64,000 nucleotides of DNA from Microthrixaceae bacterium (GCA_023957975.1 JAMLGM010000001.1:124001-188000); one strand, 5' to 3'; shown: positions 17,356 through 27,118, counted from the stretch's first letter. Notes: generated by a model from the sequence alone, not told the origin. A program made the numbers and translations.

Positions 17356-18357
17356 CTACGGCGCCGCTACCCCGACGGTGATCGACACGACCGAGCCTCG
17401 GGGAAGACGAACGGCGGGCGCGGTTCCTTGGACCGTGACACGTCCAGCCAGTGAACTCCCCGGCGGAACCTCGCTCGTGACGACCTGCGCAACGAGTCCC
17501 GCGTCGCGAATCATCTCCTCGGCGGAGCTGCGCAACAGCCCCGTGAGGTACGGCACCGGTCGCATGTCCTGAGCTACCGACACCGTGATATCCACCGGGG
17601 TGTCGCGCGCCAGCCCGGTGCCCGGAGCTACACCCAACTCGACGATCGTTCCCGGGGCGAGTTCAGGACGTGCGACCTCGGTGATTTTTCCAACCATCAA
17701 CCCGGCTCGTCCGATCGCCACCAGCCCCTGTTCGATCGGCTGATTGACGATCTCGGGCACGATTCGCGGCGCGGGTCCGGCCGACACGGTGAGGCGGAGT
17801 TTCGTGGTGGGTCCGACCCGCGAGCCCTCTGACGGCATCGACTCGATGACCTCACCGTCGGGGATCGTCTCGTCATGCACGTCGTTGATTTCCAACGCGA
17901 CCTCGACTCCGCCGAGCGAGATCAACGCATCTTCGACCTGAAGCCCGACGATGGACGGAACCGTCCAACCGAGTGGTCCGTCGCTCACCAAGATGGTGAT
18001 GAGGTCCCCCTGATCCGCTTTGTACCCGGCGGTCGGGCGTTGGCCGATGACCTCGCCTTTGGGCTTGTCCTCGTTGGGCTGATACAACACCGTCACTGTG
18101 AAGCCGGTGTCTTCGAGTCTGGCCGTTGCATCAGCCAACGAAAGCGCTTCGACCGACGGCACGGCGAGCCGTGGGAGCTGGACGTCCTCAGCGCCGACCA
18201 GGGAGTCGGTGAATCCCCACAGCGCCAGGGCCATCGCCGCGACGACCGCTGCCAATACCGCGGCAAACCGCAGTCGCGTACGGCGCTCATCGACGATCTC
18301 AGGCCGGCCGACGGCCGAACGGGGCTCAACTTCGCGTACCGTCACGTGAGAGTTCAT
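17356..18357 (-). CDS. Membrane-anchored PASTA-repeat protein (second of two)
   Basis: 333-residue protein with no kinase domain. A short basic cytoplasmic N-terminus is followed by one membrane helix near residues 30-50 (AAVLAAVVAAMALALWGF). Four extracellular PASTA-like repeats follow, starting around residues 63, 130, 197 and 265, each with the pattern VPxxxGxxxxxAxxxLxxxG and ending in LTVSAGP-like strands. PASTA domains bind muropeptides or act as spacers in PknB and PBPs. The ATG overlaps the stop of the preceding PASTA gene (ATGA), so the two are coupled. The role is unknown; a co-sensor or decoy for the upstream kinase is possible. Confidence 0.8.
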   Translation of the reverse strand: MNSHVTVREVEPRSAVGRPEIVDERRTRLRFAAVLAAVVAAMALALWGFTDSLVGAEDVQLPRLAVPSVEALSLADATARLEDTGFTVTVLYQPNEDKPKGEVIGQRPTAGYKADQGDLITILVSDGPLGWTVPSIVGLQVEDALISLGGVEVALEINDVHDETIPDGEVIESMPSEGSRVGPTTKLRLTVSAGPAPRIVPEIVNQPIEQGLVAIGRAGLMVGKITEVARPELAPGTIVELGVAPGTGLARDTPVDITVSVAQDMRPVPYLTGLLRSSAEEMIRDAGLVAQVVTSEVPPGSSLAGRVTVQGTAPAVRLPRGSVVSITVGVAAP

Positions 18358-19427
18358 GGGCCCCCCGGAATCGTTTCGACGGGTGCGACGGGAATGGTCG
18401 TGGTCGTGGTCGTGGTCGTCGGAGGTTGGGTGGTCGGCGGCACCGTGGTCAGCGGCACCGTCGTCGGAGGCGGTAGCGCTCGCTTCACCGTGATCGTCAC
18501 CACCTCCCCCGGGCGCAACACCGTGCCCGAAGCCGGCACCTGACTACTGACGGTGCCGGTACCTGGATCGCCGAACGGGACGAGTTCGCTCACTTCACCG
18601 ACGACGAACCCAGCCGCGGTCAGCGTCTTGACCGCGTCGGCCTGGGCGCGGCCCAGCACGCTCGGCACCGGACCCGCCGGTTTGCCGCTCGAAACCACGA
18701 GACTGACCGGCGCATCCCGTTCGAGTTCCACACCGACCGCCGGGTCGGTTGCGATGACCGCCCCCGAACGAACATCAAGACTGTCCTGATAGGTCACGGT
18801 TCCGATCGCAAGCCCGGCGCGCCCCAAGAGGAACGCCGCACCATTGAGGGTCATGCCGGGAACTGCGGGCACCGCACGAATCTCCGGACCCGTCGACACC
18901 GTCAGTGTCACTTTCTGGCCGCTCTGCACGATCGTCCCGACACTCGGTACCACCGAAATCGTCCGATCGGCGTCGATCTCCTCACTCAGCTGCTCCACCT
19001 CGACCACCTTGAGATCAAGGCTCTTGAGTTGCGTCACCGCATCGCCTCGCTTCGCTCCGATGATGTCCGGCACCGGAACAAACGCCGGCCCGCGACTCAC
19101 GGTGAGAACCACGATTCCGCCCCGTTTGACGGTCTCGGAGGGCGCCGGCTCCTGACGAGCCACACTGCCGACCGGGACCTCCGCGTCGTACGCGAACTCC
19201 ACCTCACCTGCGAGTCGATCACGGGTGAGTTGCACCAACGCCTTTTGTTGGGTGAGGCCTCGCACGTCGGGCACGGCGACTTCGAGAAACCGACCCGCCA
19301 GCAGATCGAATGGATTCAAGCTCGGAGAAAACGTGAACAACACGGTGCTCAACAACGCGAATGCGAGCGCCCCGACGACCGCGACCGTTCCGGTCCGGCC
19401 CGGGAGATCATTCGACGTTCGGTTCAT
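18354..19427 (-). CDS. Membrane-anchored PASTA-repeat protein (first of two)
   Basis: 357-residue protein with one N-terminal membrane helix (about residues 14-36) and four PASTA repeats beginning near residues 50, 117, 184 and 252. A Pro/Thr-rich tail of about 40 residues follows. There is no kinase or penicillin-binding domain. I start at the ATG at 19427, which directly follows an in-frame TTG. It lies 83 bp after pknB on the same strand. The tail is encoded by a run of near-identical Thr codons and ends in the next gene's start. Confidence 0.8.
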   Translation of the reverse strand: MNRTSNDLPGRTGTVAVVGALAFALLSTVLFTFSPSLNPFDLLAGRFLEVAVPDVRGLTQQKALVQLTRDRLAGEVEFAYDAEVPVGSVARQEPAPSETVKRGGIVVLTVSRGPAFVPVPDIIGAKRGDAVTQLKSLDLKVVEVEQLSEEIDADRTISVVPSVGTIVQSGQKVTLTVSTGPEIRAVPAVPGMTLNGAAFLLGRAGLAIGTVTYQDSLDVRSGAVIATDPAVGVELERDAPVSLVVSSGKPAGPVPSVLGRAQADAVKTLTAAGFVVGEVSELVPFGDPGTGTVSSQVPASGTVLRPGEVVTITVKRALPPPTTVPLTTVPPTTQPPTTTTTTTTIPVAPVETIPGGP

Positions 19428-19510
19428 CAATTCGCTTCACCAGCTCGGTCGTCACACCCACGAACAGTCGGGCCGCGGGTCGCGGCGACGCCGCGAACCG
19501 CTCCCCTCGA

Positions 19511-21538
19511 TCACGGAGACCCGGCCACCGTGGTCGAGGTCGTCGCCGGGGTGGAACTCGTGGTCGTGGTCGCCGCCGCGCTGGCGACGCCGATCGTGAT
19601 CGTCACGGTGCTGTCGGCGCCGACATCGGTTCCTTCGCTCGGCGACACCTCAACGACACGCCCATTGTTCGCGTCACCAGCAGGAAGTTGCCGCGTCCTC
19701 GACGACACTCGCAACCCGAGTGCAGTGATTTCAGCGCGGGCGTCGGCCTCGAGCGAACCGACCACATCGGGGACCTTCACAGGTGCCCGCCCCTCGGAAA
19801 CCACGAGGTTGATCGTGGCGTTCTTGGCGGCCTGCCCAGCAGGGTCGGTGCGAATCACCCGGTCCTTGGCGACGTCGTTGGATGGCTCGGTGGTCGTGGT
19901 GCCGACGACGAACCCGGCATCGCTGAGCGCCCGACGCGCCTCGTTGACGGTCCGGTTCGAAACGTCGGGGATGTCGACGGGGGCGGGACCGGCGCTGACC
20001 TGCAATTCGATCAACGCTCCCGGCTGCACAAGTTCGCCTTCGGTCGGAGTCGCTGCCACCACGGTTCCGACGGCGGCATCGTTCGCGACGTCGGTGACGT
20101 TGGATTTCAACTCCGCCGCCGTCAATGCCGCCTGCGCCTCCGCCACCGGCAGCCCGATGATCTTGGGCACCTCGATGCCATCGGGTCCGCTACTCACGAA
20201 CAAGGTGACGTCCGAACCCTTCTCCGCCATCGTTTCGCCAGCGGGGTCGGTGCGAATGACGATGTCTTCGAGAACGTCGTTTGAGGCTTCGCGTTGAATG
20301 ACCGGGTTGAACCCCGCCGCTTTCAACAGCTCGACCGCTTCCTGTTCGGTCCTGGTCGCGACATTCGGAACCGCGACTTCCTCCACGTCGGATCGCGAGG
20401 ACCACACGACCCAGGTGATGAGCCCACCGAGCACCAACAACAACACCACGACCGACGCGATGAACGCCTTGTTCTTCGTGCCAGTGTCTTCGGGCTCCTC
20501 GTCGGGATACCACTCCTGGTCCTGGGGGACCGGCTCGTGGGAACCGTCGCGGAGATCTACCACCGGAGGCTGGCCGACCACGGTCGCCTCACCGGCGTTC
20601 GGGGTCGTCCCAGCGGCCAGCCCGGCCGCCGCGCCAGCGGCCGCTGCCACGGCCGGGCCGGCAAATTCCTGTTCGGCCACCGTGATCTGCCCGTCGAGGA
20701 ACCGGCGCAAGTCGGCGCGGACGTCCTCAGCCGAGCGGTACCGCTGTTCGGGCTTCTTCGCGAGCAACTTCAGGATTACCGACTCGAGACCGGCGGGAAC
20801 ACCACTCACGAATTGACTGGGGCGCGGCGGCCACTCCTGGACGTGCTTGTAGGCGATCGCTACCGGTGAATCACCGACAAACGGCGGTCGACCACACAAC
20901 ATCTCGTACAGCACGACACCAAGCGAATACAGGTCGCTTCGCTCGTCCACGGCGAAGCCCTGCGCCTGCTCCGGCGAGAAGTACGTCGCGGTGCCCATCA
21001 CCGACCCCGCCTGGGTGAGGTCGTCGGTCGGAGACGACAGCGCACGGGCGATCCCGAAGTCGGTGACCTTCGCTGCACCGCTCGTCGACAGCAGCACATT
21101 TCCGGGCTTCACGTCGCGGTGGACCACTCCCCGCGAATGCGCGGCCCCGAGCGCGCCCGCCACCTCGAACGCGATCTCCACGGCGCGGCGCGGCTGCAGC
21201 GGGCCGTTCGAGCGGATCACCTCGGCGAGGGATTGTCCCTCCACGTACTCCATCACGATGTAGTACGTGCCCGACTCCGCGCCCCAGTCGTAGACACCCA
21301 CGATGTTGGGGTGCGACAGGTTGGCCGCGGCCTGGGCCTCGCGCCGGAAGCGTTCGACGAATGCCGGGTCGGTGGCGTATTCCGGAAACAGGATCTTGAC
21401 GGCGACGGGCCGATCGAGCGCCTGGTCGCGCGCCAAAAAGACCTCCGCCATTCCGCCTCGGGCGAGACGGCGGTGTACTTCGTATCGACCGCCGAGAACG
21501 ACCGGTGCGGGATTCGCCGTGGGATCGGATTCAGTCAT
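19511..21538 (-). CDS. pknB: PknB-like Ser/Thr protein kinase with PASTA repeats
   Basis: Transmembrane receptor kinase of 675 residues coupling cell-wall state to growth control. The kinase domain spans residues 17-280: glycine loop LARGGMAEVF, Lys48 in VAVKIL, HRDVKPGN at 140-147, DFG at 160-162, and activation loop with GTATYFSPEQ. A juxtamembrane Ala-rich linker leads to a membrane helix near 357-379. Four PASTA repeats from residue 387 and a Thr/Ser-rich tail follow. Only one kinase is present; mycobacteria have PknA and PknB here. The upstream genes encode its likely phosphatase PstP and the FHA readers. Confidence 0.95.
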   Translation of the reverse strand: MTESDPTANPAPVVLGGRYEVHRRLARGGMAEVFLARDQALDRPVAVKILFPEYATDPAFVERFRREAQAAANLSHPNIVGVYDWGAESGTYYIVMEYVEGQSLAEVIRSNGPLQPRRAVEIAFEVAGALGAAHSRGVVHRDVKPGNVLLSTSGAAKVTDFGIARALSSPTDDLTQAGSVMGTATYFSPEQAQGFAVDERSDLYSLGVVLYEMLCGRPPFVGDSPVAIAYKHVQEWPPRPSQFVSGVPAGLESVILKLLAKKPEQRYRSAEDVRADLRRFLDGQITVAEQEFAGPAVAAAAGAAAGLAAGTTPNAGEATVVGQPPVVDLRDGSHEPVPQDQEWYPDEEPEDTGTKNKAFIASVVVLLLVLGGLITWVVWSSRSDVEEVAVPNVATRTEQEAVELLKAAGFNPVIQREASNDVLEDIVIRTDPAGETMAEKGSDVTLFVSSGPDGIEVPKIIGLPVAEAQAALTAAELKSNVTDVANDAAVGTVVAATPTEGELVQPGALIELQVSAGPAPVDIPDVSNRTVNEARRALSDAGFVVGTTTTEPSNDVAKDRVIRTDPAGQAAKNATINLVVSEGRAPVKVPDVVGSLEADARAEITALGLRVSSRTRQLPAGDANNGRVVEVSPSEGTDVGADSTVTITIGVASAAATTTTSSTPATTSTTVAGSP

Positions 21539-21617
21539 GGGAGCCTCAGGTTAGTGAGCGAACTTCTGGTGAACGCGGCACCGCCACAGCGCCGCGACGG
21601 ATCGGTGGTCGGGGTCA

Positions 21618-23168
21618 TCAGTCTCCCCCCTCGCCGATCGGGGGGTTCGGGGTGGTGCCGGCCTGCGCACCGAGTGCCGCCTCCATGACGGCCTTGGCGA
21701 TCGGAGCAGCCACCTTGCCGCCGGTTTGCTCGCTGGCGCCCGGCTGGCCCTCGACCAACACGGCGACCGCAACGGACGGCGCCTGGTTCGGCGGCCCTGC
21801 ATAGCCGATCACCCACGCATGCGACTTCGCGGGTGTGGTGCCAAGCTGTGCCGTACCGGTCTTTCCGCCGACGACCGCACCGGGAATATTCATAGCGGTC
21901 GCCGTACCTTGGGCGACCACACCCTGCATCGCACGGCGCAGGATCTCCGCCGTGGCGGGCGTCATCGATTCCTTCCACACCGACGGCTCCCAGGTCTCGA
22001 CCGTCGCGCCGGTGCGATCGAGGATCCGATTCATCACATGCGGAGTCATCACCCGACCATCGTTGGCCACCGAGGCCGCGACAAGGGCCATCTGGAGCGG
22101 GGTGGCGGCCACCTCGTATTGGCCGATTGCCGACTGCGCCAACTGCGGCGTCTTTTCGTACAGGTCGGCCGCTCCCGGCTGAGCGCCCGACCCGATGCGC
22201 GCTCCGAAATCGGTGGGGAAAACCGAGCGAGCCGTGCCGGGCAGATCGATGGGCGCAGCCTCGTTAAAACCGAAGGATTCCGCGGCGGCGATCAGCGGTT
22301 GGGGCCCCATGAGTTCGGCACCGATTCGAGCGAATGGCGCGTTGCAGGACACCTCGAGAATCTCCAGCAGCGATCCACCGCAGCTCGATCCTCCGAAGTT
22401 GCTGATCGGCCGGGAGGTGAGTGGAGGCGTGTAGCTGGTCGTGACGGGAAAGTCCGGAGAGGTCTCGGTGATCTTGGCGGCGTCGAGGGCTCCGGCGGCG
22501 GTGACGATCTTGAAGGTCGAACCCGGGAAGAACCGTTCCCGAAACGTCCGGGCCAACAGCGGTTTGCCGGGAGCCGCATCAAGGGCTTCTTTGAAGGCCT
22601 TGGCCGCCTCGGCATCGTTGGTCGCCGTGAGGTTCGGGTTGTAGGTCGGATACGACCACATGGCGAGCACAGCGCCCGTCTGAGGGTTGATCGCGACGAC
22701 CGAACCGTTACGAGTACCGAGCGCGGCACGCGCGGCCTCCTGCACCGAGGCCACCAGACTGAGCTCGACGGTTCCGACGTTGGGTGTCTCGTTGAACGGA
22801 TCGAGAAAGCCACCGACACGAAAGTCGGTCGTGTTTCCCGACAGTTCGTCGGTGTAGCGGCGTTCAACCCCGTCGCTTCCGAACATCAGCGAATACGAGC
22901 CGACCACGTGTGCGTACAGGTCGTCGAAGGGGTAGGTGCGCTGGTAGAGAAACTTGCCGTCGGTCTCGACCGAGTGCGCGACCACCGTTCCGTCCGCCAG
23001 CACGATGTCGCCGCGGGGCCGGTCGAAGTCGCGGATCATCTCGCGGGTGTTGTCCTCACGCTTGTTGAGCTTCTTCGCGTCGAAGACCTGGATCTGGTTG
23101 AGGCGGGCGAACAACGCCACATAACAGACCATCAGCCCGGCGACGAGCTTGACGATCTGGCGATTCAT
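21618..23168 (-). CDS. pbpA: Class B penicillin-binding protein (PbpA-type transpeptidase)
   Basis: Peptidoglycan DD-transpeptidase of 516 residues with one N-terminal membrane helix. Active-site motifs are SxxK in PGSTFKIV (Ser217, Lys220), SxN in EVSCNAPF and KTG in GGKTGTAQ. A dimerisation domain precedes them (DRPRGDIVLADG). The ATG at 23168 is preferred because GAGGACC precedes it; an in-frame GTG at 23183 overlaps the rodA stop and adds five residues. It pairs with the adjacent RodA glycosyltransferase in elongation or septation. Confidence 0.93.
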   Translation of the reverse strand: MNRQIVKLVAGLMVCYVALFARLNQIQVFDAKKLNKREDNTREMIRDFDRPRGDIVLADGTVVAHSVETDGKFLYQRTYPFDDLYAHVVGSYSLMFGSDGVERRYTDELSGNTTDFRVGGFLDPFNETPNVGTVELSLVASVQEAARAALGTRNGSVVAINPQTGAVLAMWSYPTYNPNLTATNDAEAAKAFKEALDAAPGKPLLARTFRERFFPGSTFKIVTAAGALDAAKITETSPDFPVTTSYTPPLTSRPISNFGGSSCGGSLLEILEVSCNAPFARIGAELMGPQPLIAAAESFGFNEAAPIDLPGTARSVFPTDFGARIGSGAQPGAADLYEKTPQLAQSAIGQYEVAATPLQMALVAASVANDGRVMTPHVMNRILDRTGATVETWEPSVWKESMTPATAEILRRAMQGVVAQGTATAMNIPGAVVGGKTGTAQLGTTPAKSHAWVIGYAGPPNQAPSVAVAVLVEGQPGASEQTGGKVAAPIAKAVMEAALGAQAGTTPNPPIGEGGD

Positions 23169-23179
23169 CGTCGAGGTCC

Positions 23180-24556
23180 TCACACGCCGACCCCGATCGT
23201 CGTGGTGAGACCGAGGTCGGCCGCCCGGTCGTCCTCGGCGACCCGTTGCGCCTCTCGCGTCTCGGCCTCATCGGAGAGGCGCAACAACAATGCGATGAGC
23301 ATCCAGTTGCTGACCAGCGAGGATCCGCCGTAACTCACAAAGGGCAACGTCAGCCCGGTCAGCGGCAACAGTCGGGTGACGCCCGCCATGATGATGAACG
23401 ACTGAAAGCCGATCAGCGTGGTGAGTCCGACGGCCAACAACTTGTTGAACGGGTTCGTCGAACGCATGGCGATCCGAAATCCGCTGCCGATGATGGTGAG
23501 GAACAACACGATGACCGCCGTCGTGCCCAACAGGCCGAGTTCCTCACCCATGATGGCGAAGATGAAGTCACTTTCGGCCACCGGGACCCGATTGCCGAAG
23601 CCCTGACCGAACCCGACGCCGGTCACCCCGCCCCACGCAAAGGCGTAGGTGGCTTGGGCGATCTGGTAGCCAGAATCCAGCACGTCGTCCCATGGATTGA
23701 GCCACACGTCGACTCGGGTGCGGACGTGGCCGAAGGAGTTCCACGCGAACACCGCGCCCACGGCGAACAGCATCGAGCCGATCGCGACGTAGGAGATTCG
23801 GCCCGAGGCGATCCACAACACCGACATGAACAGGGCGAAGAACAACAGCGCTGAACCGAGGTCGCGTTCGAACACCATCACGACCAGACTCGTCCCCCAA
23901 GCGAGCACCACGGGGACCAGATGCTTGGGTTCGGGGATCATGAACGGTCCGACTTTGAACGTCGCGGTACCCAACAACTCGCGCCGTTCGACGAGGTAAC
24001 CGGCAAAGAAGATGGCCAGTGCGAGCTTGGCGAACTCACCCGGCTGGAAGCTGATCGGACCCGCCCGCACCCAGATCCGCGCCCCGTAGATCGTGACCCC
24101 CAGGCCCGGCAACAGCGGCAGGATCAACAGGATCACGCCGACGAGGCCGACGGTGAATCGCAGGCCCTCCAGGGTGCGAACGCGCCGGATCACCGCCAGA
24201 ACGCCGATGAACCCGACCACCCCGACGGCGGTCCAGCCCGCCTGTTGCGCCCCGAGGTCGGGGTCGAGACGCATGATGAACACATACCCCAAACCGTTCA
24301 GCAGCACCGCCGAGGGCAACAGCAACGCGTCCGCTCGCGGAGCGAGGCGGCGAACCCCGATATGCGCAGCAGCGAACAGGACGAAAACCCCCACCAGAAA
24401 CGGAACCAGGTCGGCGGGCAACGCGCGGGACCGTCCGAGGCTGACGAGAACAAATGCTGCAGCGACGATCAGTCCGGCGAGCACCAACAGTCCCGCCTCG
24501 ACCGAACGCGGCGTACGAATTCGAGCGGGCGCGCCGCCAGACGTTGGAACGCTCAT
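23180..24556 (-). CDS. rodA: RodA/FtsW-type peptidoglycan glycosyltransferase (SEDS)
   Basis: Polytopic membrane protein of 458 residues that polymerises lipid II. SEDS hallmarks include GARIWVRAGPISFQPGEFAKLALAIF (in parts), the FERDLGSALLFF segment with its catalytic-region Asp, FGQGFGNRVPVAESDFIFA, and LTLPFVSYGGSSL near the end. About ten membrane helices are visible. The stop overlaps the pbpA region and the start overlaps the pstP stop (ATGA). The gene order around pknB supports RodA rather than the FtsW of the dcw cluster. Confidence 0.93.
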   Translation of the reverse strand: MSVPTSGGAPARIRTPRSVEAGLLVLAGLIVAAAFVLVSLGRSRALPADLVPFLVGVFVLFAAAHIGVRRLAPRADALLLPSAVLLNGLGYVFIMRLDPDLGAQQAGWTAVGVVGFIGVLAVIRRVRTLEGLRFTVGLVGVILLILPLLPGLGVTIYGARIWVRAGPISFQPGEFAKLALAIFFAGYLVERRELLGTATFKVGPFMIPEPKHLVPVVLAWGTSLVVMVFERDLGSALLFFALFMSVLWIASGRISYVAIGSMLFAVGAVFAWNSFGHVRTRVDVWLNPWDDVLDSGYQIAQATYAFAWGGVTGVGFGQGFGNRVPVAESDFIFAIMGEELGLLGTTAVIVLFLTIIGSGFRIAMRSTNPFNKLLAVGLTTLIGFQSFIIMAGVTRLLPLTGLTLPFVSYGGSSLVSNWMLIALLLRLSDEAETREAQRVAEDDRAADLGLTTTIGVGV

Positions 24557-25908
24557 CCGCTCGGTGCCGTCGCCTCGGGTGGAACGGTCTCGGACGCGAC
24601 CGATTCAGGGGCCACCGACTCGGGCGCCGCGGTGGTGGAGGGCGACGAGGTCGTTGTGGTGGTCGTGGTGGTGGTGGTCGTGGTCGTTGCGTCGCGATAC
24701 TGCTTGAGGATGTTGCCCGCCTCTTCGGAGGTCAGGTTGTCGATACCGTTGCGCACGCGATCCTGTTCGGCTCTCGGCAGATCGGCGACGAGCAGATCCT
24801 CATCCGGATTCTTTACCTTGGGACGAAACCACAGGAACGTCACGTCGCGGGGCCCCTGCCAGATGGCGACATACGGTCCATTCGCAGCAACCGAGTAGGT
24901 GTGTTTGTAGTACCAGTCCGTCGCCCCCAACGCGGCTCCCAACAGCGCGAGCACCGCAAGGACCATGGCGATGGTGCGCCAGGTCAAACGACGCGGCCGG
25001 GCGGCGGTCTTCGTCGGGGCATCGACCACCTCTGCGTCCGTTTCGGAGGGCTCCGACACCGGTGCCGCGGAGGGTGCCAGACCGGTCGGGGCGATCACGG
25101 TGGCCTGATCAGCGGTTTCCACCACCCCGCCACTCGGCAGTTCTGCAACCTCGAATCGCTCGATCGGGCGGCCGATCGGTTCGAGGACCTCGGGGGAGGT
25201 CGTCGACTCGGCGATGTCGGCGACCACGACGGTGATGTTGTCGCGACCGCCGCCGATGTTGGCCAGGGTGATCAGGCGACCACAGACCTCAACCGGGTCG
25301 TTGAATTGGCGGAGCGCGTCCTCGATCGTCTGCTCGGGAACCTCGTTGGTCAGCCCGTCGGAGCACAACACGATGCGATCGCCGTCTTGCACGGGGACCG
25401 TCCACGCGTCGACCAACACGTCCGCTTCGACCCCGAGCGCACGGGTGATGACGTTTTTTTGGGGATGCACTTCGGCCTGGGCCCGCGTCAGGCGGCCTTC
25501 GCGAACGAGGGCCTCGACGAAGCTGTGGTCTTCGGAGATCTGCCTCAGTTCGCCATCACGCAAGAGATAGATCCGAGAATCGCCAACGTTGACGGCAGCG
25601 ATCTCTCCATCGCCGATGACCGCCGCCGCGCACAACGTGGTTCCCATTCCGGACAGTTGCAGGTCGCTCGACGCGTGTTCGAACACCGCGGCGTTTGCCG
25701 CATCGACCGCCGCGACCATCGCTGCTTCGTCGCGGCTGGAAAAGGCGAGCTGAAAGGTCGACAGCGCAAGCGCGGATGCAACCTCTCCGGCGCGGTGCCC
25801 GCCCATGCCATCGGCGACGGCGACGAGGTCGGCAGCGACCGCGTAGCTGTCCTCGTTCAGCGTTCGAAGCTGGCCGACATCGGTGGCCGCGCCCACGTTC
25901 AGACGCAT
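24553..25908 (-). CDS. pstP: PP2C-type Ser/Thr phosphatase with membrane anchor
   Basis: Metal-dependent phosphatase of 451 residues that reverses PknB-type phosphorylation. The catalytic domain spans about residues 1-235, with NEDSYAV, VADGMGGHRAGEVAS, GMGTTLCAA, VNVGDSRIYL, CSDGLTNEV and GGRDNITVVV. A linker precedes one membrane helix (residues ~315-335), an external domain of about 80 residues, and a tail with 13 consecutive Thr. Such a phosphatase next to pknB is standard in actinobacteria. The start overlaps the fhaB stop by one base. Confidence 0.94.
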   Translation of the reverse strand: MRLNVGAATDVGQLRTLNEDSYAVAADLVAVADGMGGHRAGEVASALALSTFQLAFSSRDEAAMVAAVDAANAAVFEHASSDLQLSGMGTTLCAAAVIGDGEIAAVNVGDSRIYLLRDGELRQISEDHSFVEALVREGRLTRAQAEVHPQKNVITRALGVEADVLVDAWTVPVQDGDRIVLCSDGLTNEVPEQTIEDALRQFNDPVEVCGRLITLANIGGGRDNITVVVADIAESTTSPEVLEPIGRPIERFEVAELPSGGVVETADQATVIAPTGLAPSAAPVSEPSETDAEVVDAPTKTAARPRRLTWRTIAMVLAVLALLGAALGATDWYYKHTYSVAANGPYVAIWQGPRDVTFLWFRPKVKNPDEDLLVADLPRAEQDRVRNGIDNLTSEEAGNILKQYRDATTTTTTTTTTTTTSSPSTTAAPESVAPESVASETVPPEATAPSG

Positions 25909-26459
25909 CAGACGACCTCCAACACGACATTGCCCATCTGGATCTGGTCACCGAGGGAAAGCTCGACGATGCCGGTGACTCGAACCCGATTGATGTACGT
26001 GCCGTTGGTCGACCCAAGATCCTCCGCAAACCATCGACGACCGGTTGCGGTGATGCGCAGGTGCAACGTCGACATGAACGCGTCGTCGAACACCACGGCC
26101 GCGCTCCCCCCGCGTCCGAAGATCAGGTTGTCGGCGAGCGGGTAGTCGACGCCCGCCAAGTGAGGTGGGTCGATCACCCGCAAGGCATTCGGGGTGCCGA
26201 GACGTCGAGACGTCGTCGGCGAAACAGTCGGCTCCGGAGGCGGACTCGTCGTGATCGGCGCCGGCGGTGCACCAGCCCCGTCACCGGGTGCCGACCGAAT
26301 CGCCTTCCTCGCCTTTCGCGACAGCTTGGGCGCAGGACCGTCGAATGGAGCCGGCACCGAATTCACCTCGGTCCAGATCGCTCGTAGCACCCGAAAGAAA
26401 AACAGGTAGAGCAGCACGAGGAAACAGAGCCGGAAGATCGTGAGCAACTGATCGGGCAT
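25908..26459 (-). CDS. fhaB: FHA-domain membrane protein (FhaB/FipA-like)
   Basis: 183-residue protein with an N-terminal membrane helix (residues ~5-25), a Pro-rich linker and a C-terminal FHA domain. FHA motifs are LIFGRG, the MSTLHLRIT strand that replaces the usual S-x-x-H, and EDLGSTNGTYINRVRV. FHA domains bind phosphothreonine, here probably on PknB or its substrates in the elongation complex. It is coupled to fhaA (one-base overlap) and pstP. Confidence 0.9.
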   Translation of the reverse strand: MPDQLLTIFRLCFLVLLYLFFFRVLRAIWTEVNSVPAPFDGPAPKLSRKARKAIRSAPGDGAGAPPAPITTSPPPEPTVSPTTSRRLGTPNALRVIDPPHLAGVDYPLADNLIFGRGGSAAVVFDDAFMSTLHLRITATGRRWFAEDLGSTNGTYINRVRVTGIVELSLGDQIQMGNVVLEVV

Positions 26460-27118
26460 CAGGCCCTCTCGTATCGGATCGTGGTCTGGCCGAAGGTGAT
26501 GTCGTCGCCGTCGTTCAAGATGTGCTCAGCGACGCGACGACCGTTGACGAGTGTGCCGTTCGTCGACGCCAGGTCGACCACCGCGTAGCCGCCCTCCACC
26601 GGACGGATTTCCGCGTGACGCCTCGACGCGTTCTGGTCGCCGAGTTGCACCGTGCAGTCCGGAGAACGTCCCACCGAAACCGCTTCGACGCTGAGTGGCA
26701 CCCGTTGCCCCCCAGGCAACAGCAGATGGGCCATGACGTCACCGGCATTCGGCTGACGAAACCTGGAGTCGATGCCGACCACTCCGGGACGTTGTTGCTC
26801 GTCCACCTCGAAGCTCACCGCGAGCGGACCCACGAATCGGTATCGCTCGTCCTTCGCGTGCTGCTTGAGCAGTGCCATCAACTCCCCGGACAGCGGGTCG
26901 ACCATGTCGGCGAACTGCTCGTGATCCGATGGACTCACCACGACCAGGTAGCTGTTCGGTACCAATGTCTGACCGTTGACGCCCACCGTACGGGCGACGT
27001 CCATCTCCCGGACGAGCTTGCGGCCGATCTCGACGGGGCGAACCTCACTGCGAAAGACGCGGCCGAAGACGCCTTCCACACCGCGCTCGAGCTTTCGTTC
27101 GAAGTTCGACAACCCCAC
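26459..27118 (-). CDS. fhaA: DUF3662 and FHA domain protein (FhaA-like)
   Basis: First gene of the phosphosignalling cluster, 219 residues. The N-terminal DUF3662 domain reads GLSNFERKLERGVEGVFGRVFRSEV, with a VPNSYLVVVSPSDHEQF strand. The C-terminal FHA domain has VSVGRSPDCTVQLGD, ASRRHAEI and DLASTNGTLVNGRRV. In mycobacteria FhaA binds phosphorylated MviN and CwlM. This version lacks the long disordered linker of the mycobacterial protein. The start is a GTG. It is divergent from tRNA-Leu. Confidence 0.92.
   Translation of the reverse strand: MGLSNFERKLERGVEGVFGRVFRSEVRPVEIGRKLVREMDVARTVGVNGQTLVPNSYLVVVSPSDHEQFADMVDPLSGELMALLKQHAKDERYRFVGPLAVSFEVDEQQRPGVVGIDSRFRQPNAGDVMAHLLLPGGQRVPLSVEAVSVGRSPDCTVQLGDQNASRRHAEIRPVEGGYAVVDLASTNGTLVNGRRVAEHILNDGDDITFGQTTIRYERA

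Noticed and set aside
19029..20297. Plus-strand open frame opposite the PASTA repeats and pknB
   Set aside because: It mirrors the repeats on the other strand and has no start signal or family motif.
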